Source: Sphingobium sp. 15-1 (GTDB lineage: Bacteria; Pseudomonadota; Alphaproteobacteria; Sphingomonadales; Sphingomonadaceae). Taken from it: a stretch of 64,000 nucleotides of DNA. The notes below the pieces were generated by a model that saw only the letters and a list, made by a program, of their open reading frames with translations, was not told the origin of the DNA and made no database searches. Both the position numbers and the translations under genes were made by a program. Below are positions 9,769-19,034 of the stretch, one piece after another (the stretch's first letter is position 1; every line of letters begins with the position of its first letter). The DNA is taken from contig NZ_JABXJG010000003.1 of NCBI RefSeq assembly GCF_013375535.1, forward strand, positions 744,001 to 808,000, given 5' to 3'.

Positions 9769-11275
9769 GCCGCATCCTTCGCATCGCCCGAGAGCAACTG
9801 CATGTAGGAGCGCGCCGATGTCGTCTCCACCCTGGCTCTGGGCAGATAGGGATAGATCGCCATGTCCAATCGGGGTGGTCGGCGCTCCACCCGGCACAGC
9901 AGGAGATGCTTCACGGCATCAAAGCCGATCGCCCCGATATCGAGAGCCTGCTTTACGGCCGCATGCAGATCGGCAAGCGTGAAGCTCTCCAGCAGACGCA
10001 GCACCTGCCATACTCGCGCCGACCATGCTTGCCCATACGAGCTTCCATGAGGCGGCGCAGCGTTGCAAACGCTTCGGGCAGGTGCCAGCCTTGCAGGGGC
10101 GCTGCCTGATCGAGCGCATTGATCTTCTGTTCGATCAGGGGAAGGTAATGGATGGGATCGAAGATCACGTCCCTCGCTCGTAGCTGCGCACATGACGGGC
10201 AATGACCTCGCCCCGGCAGCCGATCACCACCTCGCCGACATAGCCCCGGATCCATACCTCCTGATGGCCGAAGCGCACCGGCACCGAGTAATCATTGGTC
10301 CGGTAACGCACCAGCGCCTGCGACGAGACCTGGCCGCTGGTCTGGTCACAAGCCTCGAACGGGGCAGCCGGCAGTTCCTGCATCGCCGCCAGATCGCGCT
10401 TCAGCCTCTCGCCGATCGTCTCGCTCTCGCCCCGCAGCCGGTCGTTCTGACGCTTGCGGCATTGCTCCTCGAGCCACAGGTTGAACGCCTCCCACGTCGC
10501 GAACCGGGGGATCGGCACCATGAAGTTGCGGCGAGCATAACCGACCAGCCCTTCAACACTGCCTTTGTCGTTCCCCCTGCCGGGACGGCCGTAACGATCG
10601 CGGATCAGGTAATGCGACAGGAAGCCGCTGAACAGCCGGGCGCGCTGCCTCGTGCCGTCGGGCAGGATCTTCGAGACCAGGCAGCGGTCGTTATCGTAGA
10701 CGATCGACAGCGGCACCGCGCCGAAAAACGCGAAGGCGTGCACGTGGCCGTCCATCCATGCCTCGGCAACGGCAGCGGGATAGGCGCGCACGTAGCAGGC
10801 GTCGCTGTGCGGTAGATCGAGCACGAAGAAATGCGCCTTCTGCACAACACCGCCGATCTCGACCATGGCCTCACCAAAATCTGCCTGGGCATGGCCGGGC
10901 GCATGCGCCAGCGGCACGAACATCTCCCGGCTGCGCTGCTCGCGCTGTCGGATGTAATCCTTGATGATCGTGTAGCCGCCGGTGAAACCGTGCTCTTCGC
11001 GAAGGCGGTCAAATACCCGCTTCGCCGTATGACGCTGCTTGCGCGGAACCTGACGGTCACCATCAAGCCATGCATCGATGATCGGAACGAACGCTTCCAG
11101 CTTGGGCCGCCGCACCGCCGCCGTCCGGCGGTAACCGGGGGGCTCCGAATACGACAGCATCTTGCGGACCGTGTCGCGCGATACGTTGAAATGCTTCGCC
11201 GCCTCACGCTGGCTCATGCCGCCCGCGCAAGCAAGACGCACCTTCAGGTAAAGATCCACGGTATATATCTCCACG
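9765..11275 (-). pseudogene. istA: IstA transposase remnant of IS21 copy A
   Basis: The DDE transposase gene is identical to the intact copy for most of its length but has two single-base deletions, near 10168-10177 and near 10009. The first truncates the product after HVRSYERGT, so the last roughly 130 residues are lost. The catalytic core (DFGEAM, YDNDR, KGSVEG) lies upstream of the first break and is intact, so a C-terminally shortened protein could still be made, but probably without proper function. Confidence 0.88.
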
Positions 11276-11378
11276 CCCTCCCTGCTCGCGCAAAGAAGGC
11301 AAAGTGGACGACTTTTACGCCGCCCGCAGCAGCACTTCGCCGCCGCCACCGTGGTCTAATTTTGCACCGCCGTTCTCA

Positions 11379-12113
11379 GGCGCCGCCGAGGTCAAGCTGG
11401 TCAGTTTCCAGACCGCAGATGCCGGCAATGCCACGCGCGTCGCTAAGGGAACGACCACCTTCAGCGACAGCATCAACTATCTGCCGCCCAACAGCTTCGC
11501 CAGTGCCAAGGTCATAGTCGGCGTTGACGCGAGCGCCGGCGTCAACAGCCAGACCGACCCCTTGCCGGTCGTGCTTCGCGTCACTGGCCCGGCCCGTTCC
11601 GTCTATCAGAACGGGCGCCTCCTAACGACCAAGATCGAAGGCTGCCTCGTGAACGGTGCCGCCCGCGGCGAGCTCTCGAGCGAGAAGGTCTACGTCAAAC
11701 TGCAAAAGATGACGTGCCCGCAGCCTGGCGGGCGCTACGCCGTCTCCGAGGTCAAGGGGTTCATCGCCTTTGGCGGCAAGACAGGGGTGCGCGGCCGAGT
11801 GGTCAGCCGGGAAGGCTCGCTTGCCATGCAGGCGTTTCTGGCCGGTCTGGTCAGTGGTGGCGGCAACGCTCTCAACACCGCTTTCAATCAGCCGCTCGCC
11901 AGCATCAGCACCGACGGGGAGGGGGGCGTCAACCGCACGCCCAACTTCGGCAGCGTCGGCCTGCGCGCGCTCGGCGGCGGTGCCGCGGAATCGGGCAAGG
12001 ACGTCTCGAAATATCTGATCGAGCGGGCCGAGCAATATCAGCCCGTGATCGAGATGCCGACCGGCATCGATGTCGAAATCGTTTTCCTGGAGGGTGTCTA
12101 TGTCCGCAATTGA
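11379..12113 (+). pseudogene. traB: TraB (VirB10-like) C-terminal fragment, truncated by IS21 copy A
   Basis: TraB spans the envelope and links the inner and outer membrane parts of the F-type conjugation machine. Only about 244 C-terminal residues remain (GAAEVKLVSFQTADAG... to VFLEGVYVRN); the SDSINYLPPNSFASAKVIVGVDA and LRVTGPARSVYQNG segments are typical of the outer-membrane beta-barrel part. The N-terminal transmembrane and proline-rich parts are missing because the IS end lies directly at 11378. The reading frame happens to stay open into the IS. The genes that normally precede traB (traA, traL, traE, traK) are absent from this window. Confidence 0.88.
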
Positions 12114-12978
12114 TCGTCTGCGAAAGCTGCGCGCGTTCGCTCGCCCGGCGCCGATTGTAGCGGCCGCTGCCGCGCTCGGCGTTGCCGGAATCGCTCTTGC
12201 AGCCGATGTCGCCGGCAAGGATGACGCCAAGGTCAGCCTGCTCCTGAAGACCAGGCTTCCGAAGACGCCGATCAACAAGCTCGATTGCGATAAGATCGAC
12301 GGGCTGTGCGAAGTCACCTCGGGCGCGAACCTCTTCTACGTCAATCATGGCGCGCGCTATCTGATCATCGGTCGTGTCTACGATATGGAGACGCGTCAAG
12401 ACCTGACCGCGGCGCGGCTGCTCGAGATCAATCCGGACATGCTGGTGGGCGGGGCCGCCAAGGCGAACGCCGCGGTATCCGATGACGGCGAGGCTGGCGA
12501 AATCGCAGCGACGGCGCGCGGTGTCGGCAAGACATCCGCGCCGGTCCGCCCCGTCTCGCTCAACCTGTCTGGGCTTCCGGCCGACGGGGCCATTGTCTGG
12601 GGCAACCGGTCGGCCAAACAGAGCATCACCATCTTCACGGACTTCCGTTGCGGTTATTGCAGGGCGCTCGCCAGCGTCTTGCGCGGCATGGATGTGAAGG
12701 TGGTCGAGCGTCCGATCTCGGTCCTCGGTAGCCGCGACATCGCCGACCGCGTCTATTGCTCCAAAAACCAGGAACAGGCGCTGCATGCCGCCTATGCCGG
12801 TGAGCCATTCAAAGCGCCGGCGAGCTGCGACACCAAGGGGCTCGATGCAAACGAGCGCTTCGCGCGCGAGCATGGGCTTAATGCGACGCCAATCATCGTT
12901 CGGGGTGATGGCGCCGTCCTGGAAGGATATCGGCCCAAGGAGTTTCTCGAGGCCTGGCTGCAGGGGACGCGGTCGTGA
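12100..12978 (+). CDS. DsbC-like thiol:disulfide interchange protein of the transfer operon
   Basis: A 292-residue exported thioredoxin-fold protein that probably isomerises disulfides in Cys-rich transfer proteins such as TraU and TraN. After a hydrophobic signal segment (IVAAAAALGVAGIALA, about residues 18-33) comes a DsbC-type dimerisation-like region, then the active site CGYC in ITIFTDFRCGYCRALASVL and a late cis-Pro loop (NATPIIVRGDG). ATG 12100 has a GGAGGGT site and overlaps the traB end by 14 bp. Genes of this type regularly sit between traB and traV in F-type operons of this group. Confidence 0.88.
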   Translation: MSAIDRLRKLRAFARPAPIVAAAAALGVAGIALAADVAGKDDAKVSLLLKTRLPKTPINKLDCDKIDGLCEVTSGANLFYVNHGARYLIIGRVYDMETRQDLTAARLLEINPDMLVGGAAKANAAVSDDGEAGEIAATARGVGKTSAPVRPVSLNLSGLPADGAIVWGNRSAKQSITIFTDFRCGYCRALASVLRGMDVKVVERPISVLGSRDIADRVYCSKNQEQALHAAYAGEPFKAPASCDTKGLDANERFAREHGLNATPIIVRGDGAVLEGYRPKEFLEAWLQGTRS

Positions 12979-13970
12979 CGGCGCGGCACGCCCTGTCGCT
13001 GCGCGGCTGCGCGATCGCCGCTCTGTCCCTGCTTGGCGGGTGCGCCACGTTCGGCAGCAATGTGAAGGGAAGTTTTTCCTGTAAAGCGCCCGATGGCATC
13101 TGCGCGCCATCGTCCTCGATCGACGATCGAGCACTCGCGATGATCACCGGAGAGGGCACTGTCGAGCGTTCATCGCCGGCCAGCAGCGGGCCGGCCAGGC
13201 AGTCTGCACCCAGATCCTCGCACATCGCCTTTTTAGGACAAGCGCCGGCACCTCAGATCGATGCGCGCCGTACCCAGGAGCGCGTGCTGCGCATTGTCTT
13301 TCAGCCATATATCGATGAGCGTGGCCGCCTTCATGAGGTGACGGCAGTCCATGCCGTGGTGCAAAGCGGGGAATGGCAACAACAATTCCTCGTCAATGCA
13401 ACAGCGATACCGGACCGAGATGCGATTGTCGCTGCTGAGCAGCCGGAATCGCTCGCCGAAGCGGTCGATCGAGCGGAACTGGCAAGCCGAGCGACGGGCG
13501 GCGTCGACCCCAATCTACCCGATCCTGCGGCCGTCGCGGCAGCCCGCGCCCGTGCAGCCGACCCGGTCAAAGCGATCAAGGACGATGTTGCGACCCGTCT
13601 AGCCCCCAAGGCGGGCCGCACACCGACGCCCCCGGCCACTAACGTCTCCTCCAGGCGCGCGGAATCGCGCAGCGTCGAGGGAGCAGTGCCGGGGGCGCCG
13701 ACTATCGAAGCGAAGGTGCCGCCGCTCGCAACGGCAGACAAAGCCTCGGCCGGGACCGCCCCGGCGCCGGAGGGCGCAGACAGTGCGACCGCGATCGGCG
13801 AAGCAATCACGCGGGTGAGAGGCTCTACCGAATACCAGGCGCGCTCGGCTCAGGCAGCGAGCGACGCGAAGGCAGCAGCTCTGACCGGATCGACGCCGAC
13901 ACCCGAGCCCAAGACGAAGCCCACCGTGCGCGCGGCGAACTTCCCGGCCGCTGCTCCAGAGGAAAATTGA
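12975..13970 (+). CDS. traV: TraV, outer-membrane lipoprotein of the F-type T4SS
   Basis: A 331-residue lipoprotein forming part of the outer-membrane core with TraB and TraK. A signal peptide ends in the lipobox LLGGC (Cys23), followed by the family hallmark ATFGSNVKGSFSCKAPDGICAPSS. The remainder is Ala/Pro rich and poorly conserved, with a short central domain (VLRIVFQPYIDERGRLHEVTAVHAVV). It starts with GTG 12975, overlapping the previous stop as GTGA. It is longer than the E. coli F protein, as is usual for alphaproteobacterial homologues. Confidence 0.85.
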   Translation: MTARHALSLRGCAIAALSLLGGCATFGSNVKGSFSCKAPDGICAPSSSIDDRALAMITGEGTVERSSPASSGPARQSAPRSSHIAFLGQAPAPQIDARRTQERVLRIVFQPYIDERGRLHEVTAVHAVVQSGEWQQQFLVNATAIPDRDAIVAAEQPESLAEAVDRAELASRATGGVDPNLPDPAAVAAARARAADPVKAIKDDVATRLAPKAGRTPTPPATNVSSRRAESRSVEGAVPGAPTIEAKVPPLATADKASAGTAPAPEGADSATAIGEAITRVRGSTEYQARSAQAASDAKAAALTGSTPTPEPKTKPTVRAANFPAAAPEEN

Positions 13971-13971
13971 G

Positions 13972-16563
13972 ATGGCGAGCGGCTTCCTCGATGAGTTGCT
14001 GTCCGGTATCTTCGGCGACAGCAAGCGACCGGACACCCAGCGGCCGGACCTGGTGGTCCCGATGCTTGCGCATTGGCTCCCTTATCGAAGCTTCGACCCG
14101 AAGACCGGTATCTTCTACAATAGCGCCTCGCGCGGCTTCGTGATCGAGGCCGCGCCGCTGGTCGGCGCGGACGAGCGGACGGGTGAGATCCTGGCGCAGT
14201 TCCTGTCCGAAGGCATTCCCGCGCCCGGCTGCCTTCAGATTCACCAATGGATGTCGCCGCGCATCGGCGAGCAGCTCTCGAAATGGTATCTGCCCCGCTA
14301 CTCGGCGCGCGGCGTTTACGAACGGATGGCCAAGCACCGGGTCGACTTCCTGACGGACGGCGTCTGGAATTCGCTTTCAGCCGACGCGCCGTTTTGCCTT
14401 CGCCATCATCGGGTCGCGATATCCTACTCGACGCCGGAGTCCTCAAACATCACGATCGAGCAGATCGTATCGCTCATGGACGGGCTGATCTCGGCTCTTC
14501 AATCGGTGAACGTATCCGCCCGCAAGATGGACCCGGTCGCGCTCATCGGCTGGATCGACGATATCACGTCGCCGACCACCGCCGCTGGCGACGATGCGGT
14601 GAGCTACAACCCTCTCGACCCGATCGCCGATCAGGCGATCCGAAGGGATATCGAGCTGCATATCGAGCCGGACCGCATGTTGCTGCGGACCGAGCGCTTC
14701 CGGCCGACCGGAAAAACGCTGAAGGGCGCGCCGGAGATCGGGGAGATCTACCCCGACGTGTTCGATGTGCGCTCCTTCTCGGTGCGCAACCTGCCCACGC
14801 GCTGGGCGCCATGGGACGTAACCCGGCTGATCGGCGACATCTTTACCGACAAGCTGCGCATGCCATGCCCCGTATCGACCAACCTGTGCATCGAGTTCCC
14901 GGACCCGCAGGCGTCGACCAACAAGGCCAGCTACAAGTTCATGCGAACGACCAGCCTGGCCGATTCCAAATCGTCCCGCTTCCTGCCGCAGCTCCGCGAG
15001 CAGTCGCAGGAGTGGCGACACGTCAATGAAGAGATCCGGCAGGGCAGGAAGCTCGTGCGCGTGTTCTTCAGCGTCACGTCGTTCTCGCCGAAAGGGCAGG
15101 GCGACAGCAACGAGCGAGTGCTGAAGTCGGTCTACCGTGCGGCGGGCTGGGATCTTCTCGATGACCGCTACCTGCAGGTGATGGGTCTGTTGTGCGCGAT
15201 GCCCATGACGATGGCCAATGGCCTGTCAAAGGATCTCGAGCGCATGAAGCGGATGCGCACTCTGCTCACGACGACGGCCGCAAATCTCGCGCCGCTGCAG
15301 GGGGAATATCTCGGCGGAAGCATTCCCCACCTGCTGCTGATCGGCCGGCGCGGACAGCCCTTCTTCTGGAGCCCCTTCGAGAATGCCGCCGGCAATCACA
15401 ACGTCGCCGTGTTCGGCAAATCGGGCTCCGGCAAGTCGGTCGCGCTGCAGGAATTATGCGGCTCGCTCTGCGGTGCCGGCGCGCGAGTGGTCGTGATCGA
15501 CGACGGGCGTTCGTTCGAGCATTCGGCCAAACTTCAGGGCGGCGCCTTTGTCGAGTTCACCATGAGCTCGGGCTTCTGTCTCAATCCCTTCTCGATGATC
15601 GACGAGGCCCAGGCCGCCGAAGACGAGGACTATCTCCTCGACTGCATGGCAATGCTGAAGGCCATCATCAATCAGATGTCCCGGCATATCAACCTGCTCG
15701 ACGACACCGAGCGCGGGCTGATCGACGGTGCCGTGAACCAGGTCTGGGAGGCGCACGGCAGCCGCGGCTCGATCGATCTTGTCATCGAGGCGCTCGAGGC
15801 AACCGGAAACGGGCTGGCCGCGAACCTTGCGATCGCGATGCGGCCCTTCTCGTCGGGCGGCACCTACGGCCGCTTCTTTCAGGGCGAGGTCTCGTTCGAA
15901 CTTTCGGCCCAGCTCACGGTCTTCGAGCTCTCCGATCTGTCTGCCCGTGAGGAGCTGCGCAGCGTCGTCCTGACGGCGATCATGTTCATGTCGCAGCAGA
16001 TGATGCGCAAGCTGGATCGTTCGATCCCGAAAGCGCTACTCCTCGACGAAGCATGGCAGATGCTCCGCGGCGGGGCGATGGCCGATTTCATCGAGACCTA
16101 CGCGCGTACCTGCCGGAAATATGGCGCATCGCTGGTCACGGCGACGCAATCGCTGAACGACTATTACAAATCGGCCGGATCGGTCGCGGCGCTCGAAAAT
16201 TCCGACTGGTTCGTGATCCTCCAGCAAAAGCCGGAGACGATCGCAGACTTCAAGAAGCATGACCGCTTCGAGATGGACGATCACACCGATGCGCTGTTGC
16301 GATCCTTGAAGCGCAACGGCTTCGAATATTCGGACATCATGATCAAAGGGCCCGACACCCTCGCTGTCGGCCGCCTGGTCCTCGACCCCTATTCCGCAGC
16401 GCTGTTCTCCTCGAGTCCGAAGACTTTTGCGGCGATCGACGCTCTGATCGCCGAGGGCCTCAGCATGGACGAGGCGATCGAGCGGATCGCGTTTCCGAAC
16501 AATCCCGAAAAGTGGGTCAGCAATCTCGTCCCGGAGGACGAGATCGCGATCGCGGCGGAGTAG
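13972..16563 (+). CDS. traC: TraC, VirB4-family conjugation ATPase
   Basis: An 863-residue cytoplasmic/inner-membrane ATPase that powers pilus assembly. The Walker A motif GKSGSGKS lies at about residue 482 (VAVFGKSGSGKSVALQEL), Walker B at about 689 (KALLLDEAWQML), followed by the VirB4-type TATQSLNDYY segment. The N-terminal half (from HWLPYRSFDPKTGIFYN) matches the TraC N-terminal domain. Length and motifs are normal. It begins 1 bp after traV. Confidence 0.95.
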   Translation: MASGFLDELLSGIFGDSKRPDTQRPDLVVPMLAHWLPYRSFDPKTGIFYNSASRGFVIEAAPLVGADERTGEILAQFLSEGIPAPGCLQIHQWMSPRIGEQLSKWYLPRYSARGVYERMAKHRVDFLTDGVWNSLSADAPFCLRHHRVAISYSTPESSNITIEQIVSLMDGLISALQSVNVSARKMDPVALIGWIDDITSPTTAAGDDAVSYNPLDPIADQAIRRDIELHIEPDRMLLRTERFRPTGKTLKGAPEIGEIYPDVFDVRSFSVRNLPTRWAPWDVTRLIGDIFTDKLRMPCPVSTNLCIEFPDPQASTNKASYKFMRTTSLADSKSSRFLPQLREQSQEWRHVNEEIRQGRKLVRVFFSVTSFSPKGQGDSNERVLKSVYRAAGWDLLDDRYLQVMGLLCAMPMTMANGLSKDLERMKRMRTLLTTTAANLAPLQGEYLGGSIPHLLLIGRRGQPFFWSPFENAAGNHNVAVFGKSGSGKSVALQELCGSLCGAGARVVVIDDGRSFEHSAKLQGGAFVEFTMSSGFCLNPFSMIDEAQAAEDEDYLLDCMAMLKAIINQMSRHINLLDDTERGLIDGAVNQVWEAHGSRGSIDLVIEALEATGNGLAANLAIAMRPFSSGGTYGRFFQGEVSFELSAQLTVFELSDLSAREELRSVVLTAIMFMSQQMMRKLDRSIPKALLLDEAWQMLRGGAMADFIETYARTCRKYGASLVTATQSLNDYYKSAGSVAALENSDWFVILQQKPETIADFKKHDRFEMDDHTDALLRSLKRNGFEYSDIMIKGPDTLAVGRLVLDPYSAALFSSSPKTFAAIDALIAEGLSMDEAIERIAFPNNPEKWVSNLVPEDEIAIAAE

Positions 16564-16568
16564 CAGGG

Positions 16569-16928
16569 ATGGCGACGCATCCGGTCCCGACCACCGCCCG
16601 GCGATACATCGGGTTCACGCGCCATGAATGGCAGACCATGCTTCATTTCCTGCTGCATGGGCTCGGCTTTGTCGCGTCGACGATGCTCATCACCTGGGGC
16701 CTCTTCTGCCTCTTCTTCCTCGCGATCGGCGGCTTCTCGTTCGATGGTTTCGTCCATCAGCTCAATAATTTCACGACGCGCTACGTTGCCGCGGACCCGG
16801 CGCGCACCGCCGCCTTCCTCAACATGTTCGCGATCGCGCACATGATCCTTTCCACCGCCGTCGTCGCTCTTCGCGCCAATCGCATCCTTCCGCAGCGTGC
16901 GGATGAGGGAGTTCCGCCTCATGGCTGA
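16569..16928 (+). CDS. Small membrane protein of the transfer operon
   Basis: A 119-residue protein with two predicted membrane segments (FLLHGLGFVASTMLITWGLFCLFFLAIGGF and AAFLNMFAIAHMILSTAVVAL). ATG 16569 has an AGCAGGG site 5 bp after the traC stop; the frame upstream of it lies inside traC. No family with a known role was recognised. Its place between traC and trbI and its overlap with trbI suggest it is a conserved accessory part of the operon. Confidence 0.7.
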   Translation: MATHPVPTTARRYIGFTRHEWQTMLHFLLHGLGFVASTMLITWGLFCLFFLAIGGFSFDGFVHQLNNFTTRYVAADPARTAAFLNMFAIAHMILSTAVVALRANRILPQRADEGVPPHG

Positions 16929-17595
16929 CCAACCCCAACTCGACCTTCCTCCCCCTTCCGCGCCTGAGACCCGAGCAGCGAAGCGCAGGGTCGGTTTTGG
17001 CGGCTTCACGCGCGTCCAGATGCTGATCCTGTTGCTGCTCGTCGCTGCGATCATCTGGGGAATGTGGGTGACGCGGGCACTGACCCAGTCGAAACAAGAC
17101 CATATCGTTTCGGCACGGTTGTCGGCGCTGGTCGGCGACTATGTCGAGGCACAGCGCTTCTCAGGCTCGCCGCCCGACCGCGTGCGCGCCGAGATGCAGG
17201 CGTTCATGTCCTCGCTCGACAAGGAACTGCAGCGCAGGAGCCAAGACGGCCAGATCGTGCTTGTCGGTGAAGCCGTGCTCACCAAGAACGTGCCGGACAT
17301 CACCGACAGCCTGAAAAAGGCGGTCTTTGCCTCGGGCGTTCCCGAACCCAAGCGTATGTCCGTCGAGGAATTGCAGCGGATGCAGGAGCTCTCGGCTGCC
17401 CAATCGGCGCTGGCCGCCTCGCGTGCAGCACCGCTGGCGGCGCCGGGGGCAACCATCGATCCGATGGCTGGCGTCCCCGGCGCCAGCCCTCAGGTGCCCG
17501 CGGGCCAGGCTTTTCCGGCCCAGCCAATCCCGCCGCAGATTCCCGGTGCGTCCGTCTCGACGTTCGGAGGACCTGATGGCAACGGCGGCCAATAG
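16921..17595 (+). CDS. trbI: TrbI, type-F conjugative transfer protein
   Basis: A 224-residue inner-membrane protein with one N-terminal anchor (QMLILLLLVAAIIWGMWV, about residues 34-51) and a periplasmic part. The stretch SKQDHIVSARLSALVGDYVEAQRFSG, then the region IVLVGEAVLTKNVPDITDSLKKAVF, are the F-type TrbI signature; in F, TrbI influences pilus retraction. The last 70 residues are Pro/Ala rich. ATG 16921 overlaps the preceding stop by 8 bp. Confidence 0.82.
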   Translation: MADQPQLDLPPPSAPETRAAKRRVGFGGFTRVQMLILLLLVAAIIWGMWVTRALTQSKQDHIVSARLSALVGDYVEAQRFSGSPPDRVRAEMQAFMSSLDKELQRRSQDGQIVLVGEAVLTKNVPDITDSLKKAVFASGVPEPKRMSVEELQRMQELSAAQSALAASRAAPLAAPGATIDPMAGVPGASPQVPAGQAFPAQPIPPQIPGASVSTFGGPDGNGGQ

Positions 17596-18112
17596 GGTGG
17601 AAGCCCTGCGTTGGCGTCCCCGCACGCGCATGTGGGGGATGCTGGCGGTGGCCGTCGCCGGGACGCTTGGCTTCGGCGCGATCGGCGAATGGCGTGATGG
17701 CCACGCCCTTTTGATCAACACGACGGACTCGCTCCCGAATTGGGCGTTTCTCATCCAGCGCCACAAGCTGCCGGCACGCGGCGACTATGTGTTCTTCGAT
17801 CCGCCGCCCGGCGAGCTCCTCCGCCGCCATTTCGGCGCGAAGCCACAGATGTTCGGGAAGATCGCCTACGGCGTGCCCGGCGACATCATCAGCCATATCG
17901 GCCGGACGGTCGCCGTGAATGGTCACCCGGTCGCGCAGATGAAGCCCTTCACACGCTTCGGCGAGCCGCTGACTCCTGGCGCCACCGGACGGGTGCCGGC
18001 CGGATGCTATTTCGCGGCGACGCCTCACAAGGACGGCTTCGACAGCCGTTACGGCGAAATTGGCTTCGTCTGCGGGCGCCAGATCATTGGGACAGGGGAG
18101 CCAATCCTATGA
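17576..18112 (+). CDS. TraF-type S26 signal peptidase of the transfer operon
   Basis: A 178-residue membrane peptidase of the S26 (TraF/LepB) family, likely processing pilin or another transfer protein. One N-terminal membrane segment (MLAVAVAGTLGFGAIGEW) precedes the nucleophile Ser52 in NTTDSLPNWAFLI; the general base is probably Lys95 in FGKIAYGVPGD. The C-terminal GEIGFVCGRQIIGTGEPIL is usual. ATG 17576 has a CGGAGG site and overlaps the trbI end. This is the peptidase called TraF in RP4 nomenclature, not the F-plasmid TraF found later in the operon. Confidence 0.85.
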   Translation: MATAANRVEALRWRPRTRMWGMLAVAVAGTLGFGAIGEWRDGHALLINTTDSLPNWAFLIQRHKLPARGDYVFFDPPPGELLRRHFGAKPQMFGKIAYGVPGDIISHIGRTVAVNGHPVAQMKPFTRFGEPLTPGATGRVPAGCYFAATPHKDGFDSRYGEIGFVCGRQIIGTGEPIL

Positions 18113-18765
18113 GGATGCTTGTCACGAGCTGCGTGTGCGCGGTTGCGGCGCTAGGCGCGGCGCTCGTCTTTCCCCCGATGCGGTCGGAAGCGAAGGATTA
18201 TGGCCAGGCGGCACAGGCATTTCCGGTGATCGAGCCGGATCTGCTTTCGACGATCGAAGCCCGACTGCGCAGGGCCGAGGCGAGTGGCGAACTCGCGCGC
18301 ACCAATGAGATGTTTGCCAAGCGCGTCGAGGCGAAGGTTCGGCGTCCTGATCCCGTGGCGGGGATAACCGCGGCGCGAGCGGCCCGAAGCTGGGACTTCG
18401 ATCCTTCGGTCATGATGGAGCGCGACATTCGCGATCAGAAAGGAAACCTGATCGCCGCGGCCGGCCAGCGTATCAATCCGCTCGACTTCGTCTCGGTCCG
18501 ACAGGACCTCGTCTTCATCGATGGTGACGACCCCGCGCAGACGGCGTGGGCCATCGAGCATTACTCCGACATCAAGGCCAAGATCATCCTGGTCAATGGC
18601 TCGCCGGTCGAGCTGATGACCGCGAAAAAGCGGCGTTTCTATTTCGACCAGGCAGGCAAGCTCACGACCCGGTTCGGCATCGAGCACACACCGGCAATCG
18701 TCACCCAGGCCGGCAGGGTGATGCGCGTGTCCGAAGTCGCGCTCAAGCCCGGAAAAACAGGCTGA
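18109..18765 (+). CDS. traW: TraW, pilus assembly protein
   Basis: A 218-residue periplasmic protein needed for F-type pilus assembly, acting with TraU and TrbC. It has a signal peptide (residues 1-28), followed by AKDYGQAAQAFPVIEPDLLSTIEARL, the TraW N-terminal signature, and the C-terminal domain with WDFDPSVMMERDIRDQKGNLIAAAGQRINPLD and FGIEHTPAIVTQAG. ATG 18109 overlaps the previous stop as ATGA. Confidence 0.88.
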   Translation: MRMLVTSCVCAVAALGAALVFPPMRSEAKDYGQAAQAFPVIEPDLLSTIEARLRRAEASGELARTNEMFAKRVEAKVRRPDPVAGITAARAARSWDFDPSVMMERDIRDQKGNLIAAAGQRINPLDFVSVRQDLVFIDGDDPAQTAWAIEHYSDIKAKIILVNGSPVELMTAKKRRFYFDQAGKLTTRFGIEHTPAIVTQAGRVMRVSEVALKPGKTG

Positions 18766-19034
18766 TGCCACCTTGGCTAGACATGCTTCGCACGCCGATG
18801 GCGGCCCCCGAGACCGGCGCGCTGCGACGTCTGCGCCTGATTTGGCAGATGCTTTGTCTGATGCTCGGCGCCGCGATTATTGGCCTGCAGCCGCTATCGC
18901 TCGCCTTCGGGCGGGCGGCGCCATGCGCGATCGCAGTACTTCTGCTTGCCAATATCTGCACGACCGCCGTCTACCTCGCGCGGAAGCATCGCGCCGACAC
19001 CTCATTTCTGGAAGCAAGCGGGGAGGAGCAATGA
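18765..19034 (+). CDS. Small membrane protein between traW and traU
   Basis: An 89-residue protein with two hydrophobic segments (MLCLMLGAAIIGLQPLSLAF and CAIAVLLLANICTTAVYLA). Its ATG overlaps the last base of the traW stop (TGATG), and its own stop overlaps the traU start, so it is translationally coupled to both. No family was recognised. Its length, membrane character and tight packing in the operon support a real gene. Confidence 0.65.
   Translation: MPPWLDMLRTPMAAPETGALRRLRLIWQMLCLMLGAAIIGLQPLSLAFGRAAPCAIAVLLLANICTTAVYLARKHRADTSFLEASGEEQ

Larger units (their letters stand above)
8872..11378 (-). mobile_element. IS21-family insertion sequence, copy A (degenerate, 2507 bp)
   Basis: This copy is near-identical to the intact copy at 36393-38898 but lies in the opposite orientation and carries five indels that wreck both genes. 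The ends are TGTCAACGGCGG (8872) and, on the other side, TGAGAACGGCGG read inward from 11378; they share TG..AACGGCGG.G.AAAA and the TG...CA termini of the IS21 family. The flanks (ctgccctc and ggcgccgcc) show no target duplication. One end interrupts traB, so the element marks a rearrangement breakpoint between the acyl-CoA region and the transfer operon. Confidence 0.92.

Noticed and set aside
8872..11378. Target-site duplication flanking IS21 copy A
   Set aside because: Flanks ctgccctc and ggcgccgcc do not match in either orientation, and do not pair with the flanks of copies B or C either.
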